NCBI GenBank assembly: GCA_040954445.1
Contig: CP144361.1
Location: 1,426,001-1,490,000 of the forward strand
DNA length: 64,000 nt
Origin: Burkholderia sp.
Lineage (GTDB): Bacteria > Pseudomonadota > Gammaproteobacteria > Burkholderiales > Burkholderiaceae
Direction of reading: 5' to 3'
The first letter of the stretch is position 1, and every line of letters starts with the position of its first letter. The position numbers and the translations under genes are program-made. Shown in pieces: positions 19,021-29,586 of the stretch. Under the pieces are notes generated by a model that was given only the letters and a program-made list of their open reading frames with translations, searched no databases and was not told the DNA's origin.

Positions 19021-19261
19021 AGGCTGAGAATGGACTCCCGCACATCGACCACCCACGCGGCGAGATTGCGGATGCTTTCAGGCTGACGCATTTCGGTCTT
19101 CGCTGCTATTCCCGCTGCTATTCCATGCGAGCCAGGTTCAGCGTGGTCTGGCTTACGCAGGTGAGGTTTCTGGGCTGCAGCCTTGTCCGCGCCCGTCTGC
19201 TGCGCATCTGCACCCCAAGATACGTCGAGCACCCAGTGCAGTCGGGTTCTGGATCCCCCAG
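19021..19261 (-). other. Open minus-strand fragment, unassigned
   Basis: The minus strand reads openly (LHWVLDVSWGADAQQT..., then SIRNLAAWVVDVRESIL). The LHWVLDV piece faintly recalls the C-terminal block of ISAs1-type transposases, but the match is too short to name. It is cut by an IS5 end at 19262. Confidence 0.3.
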
Positions 19262-20294
19262 GGGGTTGTTATATAAATCGAGCATGAGGACGCAATAGCA
19301 TCGACGGGCATAATTGCAGGCGATACAAACGGATTGCGGACGAGCGAGGTCCACCATACGGTTAATGACGCCGACGCGAACGGCGACCTCGGTCGCCTGC
19401 GAGTCGATGTGACGCGCCCAGAGACAGTTGCCGGTGAGGGTCTTGAACCGATACATCGCATTCTCGGCAAGCGATCGCCGGTGGTAGCCACTGTCTTGCT
19501 TCCATTCTCGACGACCCTCACGGGCAATTGCATCAACCGCGCCATTCCGCCACGCCGCACCGGGCATATCCGCTGGCCAATGAGCGGCACCCTCGCATGG
19601 CGGAATCGCAGGAATAGCACTGCGTGCAGCAATGGCCGCATGGCATGGCTTGGTGTCGTAGGCACCGTCACCGCCGATGACATCGATTTGTTCTTCGCCT
19701 GGAATCTGGTCGAGCAACTTGGCCAGAGCGTCACCGTCAGCCACATTCTGATGCGTCATTAGCGCGGCATGCACTTGACCCGTATTCGCGTTGAGCACGA
19801 GATGCACGAGATGGACTTTACGCCACGTGTCCCGCTTCGAGTAGCCGTGCTGGCGCACCTTCCACGCACTTTCGCCATAGACCTGCAGACCGGTGCTGTT
19901 GACAACTAGATGGATCGGTTCGTTGTCGAGAAAGATCGGCAGTTCGACATCAAGCGTTTTGCCCGGCGAAAGAGCGTGGTGTAATTCGGTACCGGCAAGC
20001 CCTGGAAAGCCAGATCGCGCAGACTTTGGGTGAAACCTTGAAGGGCGCGCAACGTCAGTCGATAGACGGTCTTCACGCCAAGTAATGCCTGAATCAGCGT
20101 ATCGCCTATAGACGCGGGCGACCACGCGTGGGTATGGCGTCGGGTATTCTTGGCAAGACGGCCTCATCTATCCATATCCTCATGTGTCCCCGGTTGATCA
20201 GGCCTGTATTATAGGCTGCCCAATTCCTAACACGGTAGCGTCCCTTCAGCTCACCTGTCTTGTCTATGTCCTTGCGCATTTTCTTGGCAAAAAT
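19262..20294 (-). mobile_element. IS5-family element lacking its left end
   Basis: The transposase-3' end is worn (GGGGTTGTTATATAAATCG). The minus-strand gene is open over most of its length with the DDE residues, but is frameshifted near 20105-20160 and carries a small insertion near 19800. The element stops at GGCAAAAAT, where MITE sequence begins. The outer ~95 bp of its left end are gone. The IS5 copy at 55994 ends at the same dinucleotide. Confidence 0.85.
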
Positions 20295-20331
20295 TATTGA
20301 TCAGCAATTTGTTATCTGGAAATTGCTGATC
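20295..20331. repeat. Short MITE derivative
   Basis: TATTGATCAGCAATTT, a 9-nt loop, then AAATTGCTGATCAG: a perfect 13-bp inverted repeat with the MITE tip sequence but no MITE interior. It lies about 95 bp upstream of hisB. Confidence 0.55.
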
Positions 20332-20425
20332 AGCCACTGAACCGGGCGGGCGCACCTGGCATCGTTCGATTGGCACCGGGTACTATTTCGCCCCTTCTTT
20401 ACTTCAGCCATTTCAAGGAATCACC

Positions 20426-21013
20426 ATGCGTGTGGCGGAAGTCGTTCGCAAGACCAGCGAAACGCAGATCCGTGTGAAGGTCAATCTCGACGGCACGGGC
20501 CAGCAGAAGCTGGCCACCGGTGTGCCATTCCTCGACCATATGCTCGCCCAGATCGCGCGCCATGGTCTCATCGATTTCGACATCGAAGCGCATGGAGATA
20601 CCTGTATCGACGACCACCACACGGTGGAGGATGTCGGCATCACGCTCGGCCAGGCGGTCGCCAAGGCGAACGGCGAGCGCAAAGGAATTCGTCGCTACGG
20701 CCATTCCTACGCGCCGCTCGACGAGGCGCTTTCACGCGTGGTGATCGACTTCTCGGGCCGTCCGGGCCTGGAATTCCACGTGCCGTTCACGCGAGCGCAG
20801 ATCGGCACTTTTGATGTGGACCTATCGATCGAGTTCTTCCGCGGCTTTGTGAACCATGCCGGTGTCACGCTGCACATCGACAATCTGCGCGGCATGAACG
20901 CACATCATCAACTCGAGACTGTGTTCAAGGCCTTCGGCCACGCGCTACGCATGGCGGTCGAGCTCGACGAGCGGGCCGCCGGCCAGATCCCGTCGACCAA
21001 GGGCAGCCTCTGA
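20426..21013 (+). CDS. hisB: Imidazoleglycerol-phosphate dehydratase
   Basis: HisB removes water from imidazoleglycerol phosphate to give imidazoleacetol phosphate in histidine biosynthesis. The enzyme is a cytosolic oligomer with manganese sites. The 195-residue protein is full length for the monofunctional type and keeps both metal-binding repeats: FLDHML (35-40) and [11 protein letters not shown] (62-72), then [22 protein letters not shown] with the mirror set, and a PSTKGSL tail. AAGGA precedes ATG 20426 by 6 bp. In relatives hisB is followed by hisH-hisA-hisF-hisI; here an IS5 starts 3 bp after the stop, so the operon has been cut. Whether the other his genes persist elsewhere cannot be seen. 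Confidence 0.95.
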   Translation: MRVAEVVRKTSETQIRVKVNLDGTGQQKLATGVPFLDHMLAQIARHGLIDFDIEAHGDTCIDDHHTVEDVGITLGQAVAKANGERKGIRRYGHSYAPLDEALSRVVIDFSGRPGLEFHVPFTRAQIGTFDVDLSIEFFRGFVNHAGVTLHIDNLRGMNAHHQLETVFKAFGHALRMAVELDERAAGQIPSTKGSL

Positions 21014-21015
21014 TC

Positions 21016-22138
21016 GGCGTTGTTGCATAAATCGAGCGAAAGCCGTTGACGTTTACGCGAAACGATCGCGGGGCTAGTCCCCCTAGCAAGTTAGATTCCA
21101 GAGTAACTGCCTAATTCTTGCCAAGAAAATGCGCAAGGAATATACAGAAGACAGCTGAGCCGAAGGCACGCTACCGTGTCAGGAATTGGGCGGCCTATAA
21201 TGAAGGCCTGATCAACCGGGGGAACGTAACAATATGGATAGATGAAGCCGTCCTTGCCAGAATACCCGAGGCCATACCCACACGTGGTCGCCCGTGTCTA
21301 TACGGCGATACGCTGATTCAGGCATTACTTGGCGTGAAGACCGTCTATCGACTGACGTTGCGCGCCCTTCAAGGTTTCACCCAAAGTTTGCGCGATCTGA
21401 CCTTCCCGAGCTTGCCGGTGCCGAATGACACCACGTTCTGTCGCCGGGCGAAACGCTTGATGTCGAACTGCCGATCCTGCGTGACAATGAACCGATCCAT
21501 CTGGTTGTCGACAGCACCGGTCTGAAGGTCTATGGAGAAGGTGAATGGAAGGTGCGCCAGCACGGCTACTCGAAGCGGCGCACGTGGCGTAAAGTCCATC
21601 TCGCGCTCAACGCGAATACAGGTCAAGTGCATGCCGCGCTAATGACGAATCAGAATGTGGTTGACGGTAATGCTCTGGCCAAGTTGCTCGACCAGATTCC
21701 AGGCGAAGAACAAATCGATGTCATTGGCGGTGATGGTGCCTACGACACCAAGCCATGCCATGCGGCCATTGCTGCACGCAGTGCTGTTCCTTCGATTCCG
21801 CCACGCGAGGGTGCCGTTCATTGGCCAGAGGATATGCCCGGTGCGGCGTGGCGTAATGGCGCGGTTGATGCAATTGCCCGTGACGGTCGTCGAGAATGGA
21901 AGCAAAAAAGTGGCTACCACCGGCGGTCGCTCGCCGAGAATGCGATGTATCGGTTCAAGACCCTCACCGGCAACTGTCTCTGGGCGCGTCACATCGACTC
22001 GCAGGCGACCGAGGTCGCCTGCGCGGCGGCGTCATCAACCGCATGGCGGACCTCGCTCGTCCGCAATCCGTTCGTATCGCCTGAATTATGCCCGTCCGAT
22101 GCCATGGCGTCCTCACGTTCGATTTATACAACAACGCC
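21016..22138 (+). mobile_element. IS5-family element, transposase pseudogene
   Basis: Full length (1,123 bp), starting 3 bp after the hisB stop. The transposase is disrupted near its start (AAGGAATATACAGAAGAC in place of AAGGACATACACAAGA), by a one-base loss near 21450 (GGGCGAAACGC) and by a short deletion near 22018 that shifts the C-terminus. No target duplication: the right flank is a truncated MITE. Confidence 0.9.
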
Positions 22139-22237
22139 TCTTGAAATTGGAAAAGCATCCCTCATGTCTAGTTTTTTCCATACCTCTTACATGAAAGACG
22201 CTTTTCCAATTTCAAGATAATGCATTGTGGATCAATA
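22139..22237. repeat. MITE, left tip missing
   Basis: 99 bp from TCTTGAAATTGGAAAAG to TTCAAGATAATGCATTGTGGATCAATA. The inner palindrome is intact, and the first ~18 bp are lost at the IS5 border. Confidence 0.75.
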
Positions 22238-22785
22238 GTGGTGCGAAGAAACGGAGCTGCGCTCGGATGAAGTACGAGGCTGCTTCTACACCCCAATGGA
22301 CAAGATACCCGCGTGGCGCGTGGCGAGACGACGCGAAGGCCTGTCGGTGATATCGACGGTGACAAACCGTATCGAGGTACGCGGGAAAGTAGTTGAGGGC
22401 GCGATGAACGTAGAGATCCTGCGCGACTTCCTGAAGAAGCTGCTCAATATGAGCAGCAAGAAGGTGTTCCTGATTCTCGACAACCTGAAGGTTCATCACA
22501 CCAAACCGCTCAAGGCGTGGTTAACCGAGTACGGCGAAAAGATCGAGGTGTTCTGCCTGCCGTCGTACAGTACGGATCTCAATCTAGACGAAATTTTCAA
22601 GGCGGATCTGAAAGCGAACGTGACGAAGCAGGCTCCGGCGCGAACCAAGGGGCATCTCAAGAAAGTCGTCATCAGCCATCTACGTCGTCTCCAAAAATCA
22701 CCAAAGCGTGTCGCTCTCTATTTCATGCATAAACCAATTCGCTATACAGCTTGATTCAAGATAGCGTATATTTAATCAAAAATAT
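22238..22785 (+). mobile_element. IS630-family remnant, transposase C-terminal half
   Basis: The open frame (22296-22754) carries REGLSVISTVTNR, FLILDNLKVHHTKPLKAWL with the second catalytic Asp, and LPSYSTDLNLDEIFKADLKA with the Glu (normally SPELNPDE). It ends at the IS630 right terminal repeat (TTCAAGATAGCGTATATTTAATC). The N-terminal half is replaced by a MITE. It is the best preserved IS630 catalytic half here but lacks the helix-turn-helix. Confidence 0.82.
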
Positions 22786-22817
22786 GGGCAAGGCTGTGCG
22801 GAATGCGAGCCGCTTGT

Positions 22818-22887
22818 GGCGTTGTTGCATAAATCGAGCGAGAGCCGTTGAGGTTTATGCGCAACGGTCGCGGGGCCAGTTTCTTGT
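22818..22887. mobile_element. IS5 left-end remnant
   Basis: GGCGTTGTTGCATAAATCGAGCGAGAGCC... to GGGGCCAG, the outer 70 bp of the transposase-5' end, cut off by a MITE. Confidence 0.75.
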
Positions 22888-23005
22888 TATTGATCCGAAC
22901 TTCATAATCTTGAAATTAAAAAATCGTCCCTCATCTGAGGGGCATGGACACACGAGAAATGAGGGACGATTTTTTAATTTCAAGATTATGAAGTTCGGAT
23001 CAATA
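22888..23005. repeat. MITE, complete
   Basis: A 118-bp, nearly perfect palindrome: TATTGATCCGAACTTCATAA and its inverse match without error over more than 40 bp per arm. Its high internal identity suggests one of the youngest copies, or repair of one arm from the other. Confidence 0.88.
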
Positions 23006-23049
23006 CCTAGACCTCGAAGTTCGTCATGTCCTCTGCTGATGCGATGGCA

Positions 23050-23244
23050 CCGTGAAAGGTGAACGGCTGAGTTTGCTTGCAGAAAAAATCTCACTACACG
23101 AAACGCTTCGTGTGTGCTGCTCGACTGGTATACGGTCAAAGAACTCGCGATACAATACATGCGTGCACAACCGGAGAAATGCGGTATGCCTGTGCCGAAG
23201 ATCATCGGTATCGACGAAATTTCGATTTGCAAGGGCTACACGTA
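23050..23244 (+). pseudogene. ISL3-family transposase fragment
   Basis: The frame DWYTVKELAIQYMRAQ... leading to VPKIIGIDEISICKGYTYKI resembles the centre of ISL3-family transposases, where GIDEISIRKGH contains the first catalytic Asp. Both ends are missing and the fragment stops at a MITE arm. No other piece of this IS is recognised in the window. Confidence 0.65.
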
Positions 23245-23269
23245 CAAGATCACGAATTGCGGATCAATA
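23245..23269. repeat. MITE right-arm remnant at IS5 left-end site
   Basis: AAGATCACGAATTGCGGATCAATA followed by TCAAGTCAGATTCCAG of IS5. The MITE/IS5 junction is identical to that in the copy at 4648. Confidence 0.7.
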
Positions 23270-24257
23270 TCAAGTCAGATTCCAGAGTAACTGTCTAATT
23301 CTTGCCAAGAAAATGCTCCAGGACATACACAAGCCAGGTGGGCCGAAGGCACGCTACCGTGTCAGGAATTGGGCGGCCTATAATGCGGGCCTGATCAACC
23401 GGGGAAACATGACGATATGGATAGATAAAGCCGTCCTTGCCAGAATACCCAACACCATATCCACGCGTAGTCGCCCGCGTCTATACGGCGATACGTTGAT
23501 TCAGGCACTACTTAGCGTGAAGTCCGTCTATCGACGGACGATGCGCGCCCTGCAAAGTTTCACCCAAAGTCTGTTTGATCTGGCCTTCCCGAGCTTGCCG
23601 GTGCCGAATTACGTCACGCTATTTCGCCGGGAAAAAAAACGCTTGATGCCGAACTGCCGATCCTTTTCGACAACGAACCGATCCATCTGGTGGTCAACAG
23701 CACCGGTCTGAAGGTCTATGGAGAAGGTGAATGGAAGGTGCGCCAGCACGGCTACTCGAAGCGGCGCACGTGGCGTAACGTCCATCTCGCGCTCAACGCG
23801 AATATGGGTCAAGTGCATTCCGTCGCTAATGACGCATCAGAATGTGGCTGACGGTGACGCTCTAGCCAAGTTGCTCGACCAGATTCCGAGCGATGAACAG
23901 ATCGATGTCATCGGCGGCGATGCTGCCTACAACACCAAGCCATGCCATGCGGCCATTGCTGCACGCAGTGCATTCCTGCGATCCGTCCCGCGAAGGTACC
24001 CCTCATTGAACAGCAGGATATGCCCGCCCGGTGCGGCAGGGCGTGGCGTAACGGCGCGGTTGATGCAATTGTCTGTGACGGGCGTTGAGAATGGAAGACA
24101 GGTAGTGGCTACCACCGGCCATCGCTTGCCGAGAATGCAATGTATCGATTCAAGATACTCACCGGACACTGCCTCTTGGCGCGTCACATCGCCTCGTAGG
24201 CGACCGAGATCGCCGTTCGCGTAGCCGTAATCAACGGCATGGCCGACCTCGCTCGTC
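23270..24257 (+). mobile_element. IS5-family element, divergent degenerate copy
   Basis: It starts inside the left end and runs to the transposase C-terminus. The plus-strand gene is broken by several indels and is more diverged than most copies (GLINRGNMTIWIDKAV, LMPNCRSFS). The D-D segments are legible. Both outer ends are missing, one replaced by a MITE arm and the other by the MITE at 24258. Confidence 0.8.
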
Positions 24258-24366
24258 ACGCAATTCGTGATCTTGAAATTTGAGAATCGTCTCTCATGTG
24301 ATGGGCATGGAAAACGAGATATGAGGGACAAATTTCTAATTTCAAGATCACGAATTGCGGATATAT
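24258..24366. repeat. MITE, nearly complete
   Basis: ACGCAATTCGTGATCTTGAAATT... to AATTTCAAGATCACGAATTGCGGATATATA. The outermost bases of both tips are damaged. It ends 25 bp before nuoG and so occupies the region where nuoF or a promoter would be expected. Confidence 0.78.
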
Positions 24367-24390
24367 AAAGGCTAAGGACCATACATCATC

Positions 24391-26724
24391 ATGGTTGAAC
24401 TTGAGATAGACGGGAAGAGGGTCGAGGTGCCAGAAGGCAGCATGGTGATCCAGGCTGCGCAGAAGGCAGGCAAGTATGTTCCCCACTTCTGCTACCACAA
24501 AAAACTGTCGGTTGCGGCGAACTGCCGCATGTGTCTTGTTGACGTCGAGAAGATTCCGAAGCCCGTGCCTGCCTGCGCGACGCCGGTGTCGGCCAGGATG
24601 ATCGTGCGTACGCACTCGGAAAAAGCGGTCAAGGCGCAGCAGGCTGTGATGGAATTTCTGCTGATCAATCACCCGCTCGATTGCCCGATCTGCGACCAGG
24701 GCGGTGAGTGCCAACTGCAGGATCTGTCGGTGGGCTACGGCAAGTCGACCTCGCGCTACCGCGAGGGAAAGCGCGTGGTGTTCCACAAAAACGTCGGACC
24801 TCTGATCTCGATGGAAGAGATGTCGCGCTGCATTCACTGCACGCGCTGTGTGCGCTTCGGCAAGGAAGTAGCCGGAGTCATGGAGTTTGGCATGCTGGGC
24901 CGTGGAGAGCACTCTGAAATCACCACTTTCGTGGGCAAGACCGTTGATTCGGAACTGTCTGGCAATATGATCGATCTGTGCCCGGTCGGAGCACTGACGA
25001 GCAAGCCGTTCCGCTTCAGCGCCCGCACCTGGGAGCTGTCGCGCCGTAAGTCGATCAGCCCGCATGATTCGGTGGGCACGAACCTAGTCGTGCAAGTCAA
25101 GAATAACCGTGTGATGCGCGTGCTGCCGCTCGAGAACGAAGCCGTCAACGAGTGCTGGCTCTCTGATAAGGATCGTTTCTCCTACGAAGGCCTCAATAGC
25201 GAGGACCGCCTGACCAAACCAATGCTGAAGCAGGGCGGAGAATGGATCGAGACCGATTGGCAGACTGCGCTTGAATATGTCGCGAAGGGCCTCAAGGGTA
25301 TCGCGGCTGATCACGGAACCAATGCACTGGCCGTGCTTGCGAGCCCGCACAGCACGGTCGAGGAACTATTCCTGGTCAAGCAGCTGGCCCACGAGCTGCA
25401 GGTACCGAACGTCGACTTCCGCCTGCGTCAGGCCGATTTTTCGGCACCAGTATCGGGCGTGCCGTGGCTCGGAATGTCGATCGCAGAATTGACCAATGTC
25501 GATACCGCTTTCTTGGTTGGCTCGACGCTGCGTCGTGATCACCCGCTGTTCGCCGCGCGTCTGCGCCAGGCCGCCAAGACCGGCGCTCAAATTTACATGC
25601 TGCATGCCACGGGCGACGACGCCCTGATCCCAACCGCGAAGCGCATCGTCGCCGCGCCGTCTGCCTGGCTCGACACGCTGGCAGGCATCGCCATCGCGGT
25701 CGCCCAAACGATCGGTTTCGCCCCGCCGGCATCGCTAGCAGGTGTTGAGCCCTCGACCGAGGTGCAGCGCCTAGCCAAGGCACTTGTCACCGGAAAACGC
25801 TGCGTGGTACTGCTCGGAAACAGCGTGGTCCAGCATCCGCAGTTCGCGCAGCTTCATGCCGTCGCGCAATGGATCGCCGAATATAGCGAAACCACGCTCG
25901 GTTTCCTGACCGAAGCCGCCAACACGGTCGGCGCGCACCTGGTCGGCGCCTTGCCAGGCGAGGGCGGGCTGAATGCGCGAGAAGCGTTCGCGCAGCCGCG
26001 CAAGGGCTACCTACTGCTCAATGTCGAACCCGAGTTCGACACGGTCAATCCGATCGCCGCACAGGCTGCACTCGAGCAGGCCAAGATAGTAGTGGTAATG
26101 TCGCCGTTCAAGATCGGTGCCGAGTACGCCGACGTGCTGCTGCCGATCGCGCCATTCACCGAGACGGCTGGTACCTACGTCAATGCGGAAGGTCGTGTCC
26201 AGTCGTTCAACGGTGTGGTGCGCCCACTCGGCGATACGCGCCCGGGCTGGAAGGTGTTGCGTATGCTGGGCAGCCTTCTGGGCCTGCCGAACTTCGCATA
26301 CGACACCTCGGACGAAGTGCGACTCGCCGCGCTCGGCGACGGTAATCAAACCTCGCGCCTGTCGAACGCCACGACCGTGCAGCCGACTCGCGCGATCGTG
26401 GTGGCATCGGGTAATGGTGTTTTCGAGCGCCTGGCCGACGTGCCGACCTACCACGCCGATCCTCTCGTGCGCCGTGCCAGCGCGCTGCACCTAACAGCAG
26501 CGGCCAAGGCGGCGCATTCGGTCGGCCTGCCGGCTGTGCTGTTCGACCGCCTCGGCCTGAGCAACGGCGATCCGGTGCGCATCAGCCAGGGCGGTCGCTC
26601 GGTGCAGTTGCCAGCGGTGCGTGACTCGAACCTGGCCGAAACGGTGGTCCGCGTGTCGGCTGCCACACCCGCCGGTGCGGCACTCGGCGGCCTGTCCAGT
26701 AAACTCGTAGTGGAAAAGGCGTAA
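24391..26724 (+). CDS. nuoG: NADH-quinone oxidoreductase subunit G
   Basis: NuoG is the large iron-sulfur subunit of the peripheral arm of respiratory complex I, passing electrons from NuoF towards NuoI. The N-terminus is a 2Fe-2S ferredoxin domain (FCYHKKLSVAANCRMCLVDV, then PACATPV). Next comes the His/Cys cluster region DCPICDQGGECQLQD, the 4Fe-4S motif SRCIHCTRCVRFGKEV and the LCPVGAL Cys. Residues ~225-777 form the molybdopterin-oxidoreductase-like domain, which has no catalytic role in complex I. The 777 residues are intact. AAGGACC lies 13 bp before the ATG. It is the first nuo gene here: nuoA-F should precede it but are replaced by MITE and IS5 debris. nuoH starts on the next base after the stop. 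Confidence 0.95.
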   Translation: MVELEIDGKRVEVPEGSMVIQAAQKAGKYVPHFCYHKKLSVAANCRMCLVDVEKIPKPVPACATPVSARMIVRTHSEKAVKAQQAVMEFLLINHPLDCPICDQGGECQLQDLSVGYGKSTSRYREGKRVVFHKNVGPLISMEEMSRCIHCTRCVRFGKEVAGVMEFGMLGRGEHSEITTFVGKTVDSELSGNMIDLCPVGALTSKPFRFSARTWELSRRKSISPHDSVGTNLVVQVKNNRVMRVLPLENEAVNECWLSDKDRFSYEGLNSEDRLTKPMLKQGGEWIETDWQTALEYVAKGLKGIAADHGTNALAVLASPHSTVEELFLVKQLAHELQVPNVDFRLRQADFSAPVSGVPWLGMSIAELTNVDTAFLVGSTLRRDHPLFAARLRQAAKTGAQIYMLHATGDDALIPTAKRIVAAPSAWLDTLAGIAIAVAQTIGFAPPASLAGVEPSTEVQRLAKALVTGKRCVVLLGNSVVQHPQFAQLHAVAQWIAEYSETTLGFLTEAANTVGAHLVGALPGEGGLNAREAFAQPRKGYLLLNVEPEFDTVNPIAAQAALEQAKIVVVMSPFKIGAEYADVLLPIAPFTETAGTYVNAEGRVQSFNGVVRPLGDTRPGWKVLRMLGSLLGLPNFAYDTSDEVRLAALGDGNQTSRLSNATTVQPTRAIVVASGNGVFERLADVPTYHADPLVRRASALHLTAAAKAAHSVGLPAVLFDRLGLSNGDPVRISQGGRSVQLPAVRDSNLAETVVRVSAATPAGAALGGLSSKLVVEKA

Positions 26725-27789
26725 ATGAGCTTGTTCGATACGATCAATTCGGGTTGTACCGAGCTGTTTGGCGCGGCATGGCCGACCGTCTGGACGTTGG
26801 TGCGGATCTTGGTGATCTGCGTGGTGATCCTGCTCAGCGTCGCCTACCTGATTCTCTGGGAGCGCAAGCTGATCGGCTGGATGCACGTGCGTCTCGGCCC
26901 GAATCGCGTCGGCCCAGGCGGCCTATTGCAGCCGATCGCCGACGTGCTGAAGCTACTCCTCAAGGAAATTATCCAGCCGAGCGCGGCCAGCCGCTGGCTT
27001 TACCTGATTGCACCGGTCATGACAGTGGTGCCGGCCTTCGCGGTCTGGGCGGTGATTCCGTTCCAGGCAGGCGCAGTGCTCGCCAATATCAATGCTGGCC
27101 TGCTCTATGCGATGGCGATGTCCTCCATCGGAGTCTACGCGGTGATCCTGGCCGGTTGGGCCTCGAACTCGAAATATGCGTTCCTCGGCGCAATGCGCGC
27201 GGCCGCGCAGATGGTGTCCTACGAAATCTCGATGGGCTTCGCCCTGGTGCTGGTACTGATGACGACCGGCAGCCTGAATTTCTCGGACATCGTCGTCTCG
27301 CAACAGCGCGGCTACTTCGCGCACCACGGCATCAACTTCATGTCCTGGAACTGGCTTCCGCTGCTTCCGGTATTCGTAATCTACTTCATCTCAGGCATCG
27401 CAGAAACCAACCGCCATCCCTTCGACGTGGTAGAAGGCGAATCGGAAATCGTGGCCGGCCACATGATCGATTACTCAGGGATGAGCTTCGCGCTGTTTTT
27501 TCTCGCTGAGTATATCAACATGATTGTGATCTCCGCGTTGGCGGCGACGCTGTTTCTGGGGGGCTGGGACGCGCCGTTCAGTTTCCTGCCTTTCCTCCCG
27601 GGCGTGGTCTGGCTAGTGCTGAAAATCTTCATGCTGCTGTCGGTCTTCATCTGGGTGCGCGCCACGTTCCCGCGTTTCCGATATGATCAAATTATGCGCC
27701 TGGGCTGGAAGATCTTCCTGCCGATCTGCGTGATCTGGGTGGTCGTGGTCGGCATCTGGATGATGTCGCCCCTGAATATCTGGAATTGA
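26725..27789 (+). CDS. nuoH: NADH-quinone oxidoreductase subunit H
   Basis: NuoH is the membrane subunit at the junction with the peripheral arm and forms part of the quinone-binding chamber. The 354-residue protein has about eight membrane helices and the family signatures [16 protein letters not shown] (near 51-66, first cytoplasmic loop) and [20 protein letters not shown] (acidic quinone-site loop). It is full length and intact. The ATG follows the nuoG stop directly (TAAATG), showing tight translational coupling. nuoI follows after 16 bp. Confidence 0.95.
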   Translation: MSLFDTINSGCTELFGAAWPTVWTLVRILVICVVILLSVAYLILWERKLIGWMHVRLGPNRVGPGGLLQPIADVLKLLLKEIIQPSAASRWLYLIAPVMTVVPAFAVWAVIPFQAGAVLANINAGLLYAMAMSSIGVYAVILAGWASNSKYAFLGAMRAAAQMVSYEISMGFALVLVLMTTGSLNFSDIVVSQQRGYFAHHGINFMSWNWLPLLPVFVIYFISGIAETNRHPFDVVEGESEIVAGHMIDYSGMSFALFFLAEYINMIVISALAATLFLGGWDAPFSFLPFLPGVVWLVLKIFMLLSVFIWVRATFPRFRYDQIMRLGWKIFLPICVIWVVVVGIWMMSPLNIWN

Positions 27790-27805
27790 GAGGGCAGATT
27801 CCATC

Positions 27806-28294
27806 ATGACAGCAATCCGACAATTCTTTAAGACTTTTTTTCTGACCGAACTAGTGATGGGGCTCGCGCTGACGGGCCGCTACGCTTTCCAGCGGAAGAT
27901 TACGGTGCAATTCCCGGAAGAGAAGACCCCGATCTCGCCGCGTTTTCGCGGGCTGCACGCGCTGCGCCGGTACGAGAACGGCGAGGAGCGCTGCATTGCC
28001 TGCAAGCTCTGCGAAGCCGTGTGCCCGGCGATGGCGATCACCATCGAGTCGCAGGTACGCGCCGACAATACCCGCCGCACCACGCGCTACGATATCGACC
28101 TGACCAAATGCATCTTCTGCGGCTTCTGCGAGGAAAGTTGCCCGGTCGACTCAATTGTCGAGACGCAGATCCTCGAGTACCACGGCGAGAAGTGCGGTGA
28201 CCTATATTTCACCAAAGAAATGCTGCTTGCGGTGGGCGACCACTACGAGAAGGACATTGCGAACGCCAAGGCCGCCGACGCGCCGTATCGCTGA
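27806..28294 (+). CDS. nuoI: NADH-quinone oxidoreductase subunit I
   Basis: NuoI carries clusters N6a and N6b, which lead electrons to the terminal cluster N2 and quinone. Both 4Fe-4S motifs are perfect: [12 protein letters not shown] (near 71-82) and [12 protein letters not shown] (near 110-121). The amphipathic N-terminus anchors it to the membrane arm. The 162 residues are the normal length. In the normal operon nuoJ would follow within a few bases. Here about 1.36 kb of insertion-sequence debris separates nuoI from nuoJ, although the nuoI stop itself is intact. Confidence 0.95.
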   Translation: MTAIRQFFKTFFLTELVMGLALTGRYAFQRKITVQFPEEKTPISPRFRGLHALRRYENGEERCIACKLCEAVCPAMAITIESQVRADNTRRTTRYDIDLTKCIFCGFCEESCPVDSIVETQILEYHGEKCGDLYFTKEMLLAVGDHYEKDIANAKAADAPYR

Positions 28295-28368
28295 TGCAGA
28301 GATCGGCCAGAAGAGCCGTCACGGCAATAGTTGCACGTGCACGTTTCGAAGTGCCCAAGAACCGTGCT

Positions 28369-28394
28369 TATTGATCACAAATTGCGGATCAATA
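28369..28394. repeat. 26-bp MITE remnant
   Basis: TATTGATC fused to ACAAATTGCGGATCAATA, the same collapsed form as at 4719 and 11234, here adjoining an IS5 fragment 75 bp after nuoI. Confidence 0.72.
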
Positions 28395-28817
28395 TCGACG
28401 ATGGTGCCTACGACACCAAGCCATGCTATGCAGCCATTGCTGCACGCAGGGTTGTTCCTTCGATTCCGCCTTGACGCGAGAGGATGCCGCTTCATTGGCC
28501 AGCGGATACGCCCGGTGCGGAGTGGCGTAACGGCACGGTTGATGCAATTGCCCGTGACGGTCGTCGAGAATAGAAGAAAAACAGTGACTAACCACCGGAG
28601 ATCGCTTGCCGAGAATACGATATATCGGTTCAAGACGCTCACCGGAAACTGTCTCTGGGCGCCTCCACATCGACTCGCAGTCGACCGAGGTCGCCGTTCG
28701 AATCAGCCTAAGCAACCGCGCATGGCGCACCTCGCTCGTCCGCAATCCGTTCGTATCGTCTGAAATTATGCCTGTCGGTGCCATTGCGTCCGCGCGCTCG
28801 ATTTATACAACAACGCC
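28395..28817 (+). mobile_element. IS5 transposase C-terminal fragment
   Basis: It covers the DGAYDTKPCHAAI segment to the right end (TTTATACAACAACGCC). It carries several indels, for example TTGACGCGAGAGGATG. The N-terminal two thirds are absent. Confidence 0.82.
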
Positions 28818-28819
28818 CT

Positions 28820-29554
28820 TCGTGAATGTCAGCGCATTGATCGATGCGAATGCATAGACGACGGACATTGTAGAGCCAAGAGTGAGTGCGTGCGTGTTCA
28901 ATGACCAAAACGATACGTTCTGAGTCCGCTGCCGTACTCTGTGTGTTGCTTTGCGATCACGGGTCCGATGCCACGTTCGCGCAACGCACGGGGGTGTCGT
29001 TTGGAGTGGTAGCCACGATCAGCATAGAAGACAATACCTGGCTTTGAAGCGGTCGGCGCCTTGTACGCCCCGAATTGGGGGAATCGAGTTGATGAGTGGC
29101 AGCAGTTGCGTGACATCGTTGGCGTTCGAATTAGTGAGGATCGCGGTGAAGGCAATGCCGTTGACGTCTACAAGGATATGTGATGTTTGGAATCTGGACG
29201 CGCGCAATTCGTGGGGTTCTCGTCAGTTTTGCACCTGCCCCGACAGCGCGTACCGACGATGAATCGACCTCTGCATATGAGAGGTCGAGCAGCGACGCGT
29301 GTAGACGATCCCACACGCCAGCCTTCTGCCAGTCGTCGAGTGGCACCAGCAAATTGCGCCCAACCGAAGCCAAGTTGGGTTAGAAAGTAGTTCCAAAAGA
29401 TGCCTGTCATGAGTACGAACAGGAGGCCATTGAGTGTCACGCGATCCGGCATACGCGACTTCACTAGGTCGTGCTTCTTCGCGCGAGGCTTCGCAGCAGG
29501 CAGAAAGGGTTTGATCAGGTGCCACAGCTCGTCATCAATGATTGGCACTTCCAT
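28820..29554 (-). pseudogene. Second IS5-family transposase type (IS427/ISL2-like), degenerate
   Basis: Minus strand from MEVPIIDDELWHLIKPFLP (29554), through LNGLLFVLMTGIFW and a piece corresponding to VDSSSVRAVGAGAKL with the first catalytic Asp, then QLLPLINSIPPIRGV, YADRGYHSKRHPRALRERGI with the second, and a C-terminus matching THSWLYNVRRLCIRIDQ with the Glu region decayed. At least three frameshifts are needed to join these parts. This IS type differs from the dominant IS5 and occurs only here. It lies between nuoI and nuoJ, opposite to the operon. Confidence 0.75.
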
Positions 29555-29586
29555 CCTTGGATTCTCGTTGCTTCGGCGTCCAAGCT

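Noticed and set aside
22888..23005. MITE as a Rho-independent terminator or small RNA gene
   Set aside because: The hairpin is very long and lacks a consistent T run; position relative to genes varies. A termination effect is possible but the mobile-element nature explains it better.
26754..27509. 251-codon plus frame within nuoH
   Set aside because: Out-of-frame shadow of nuoH; nuoH has all family motifs.
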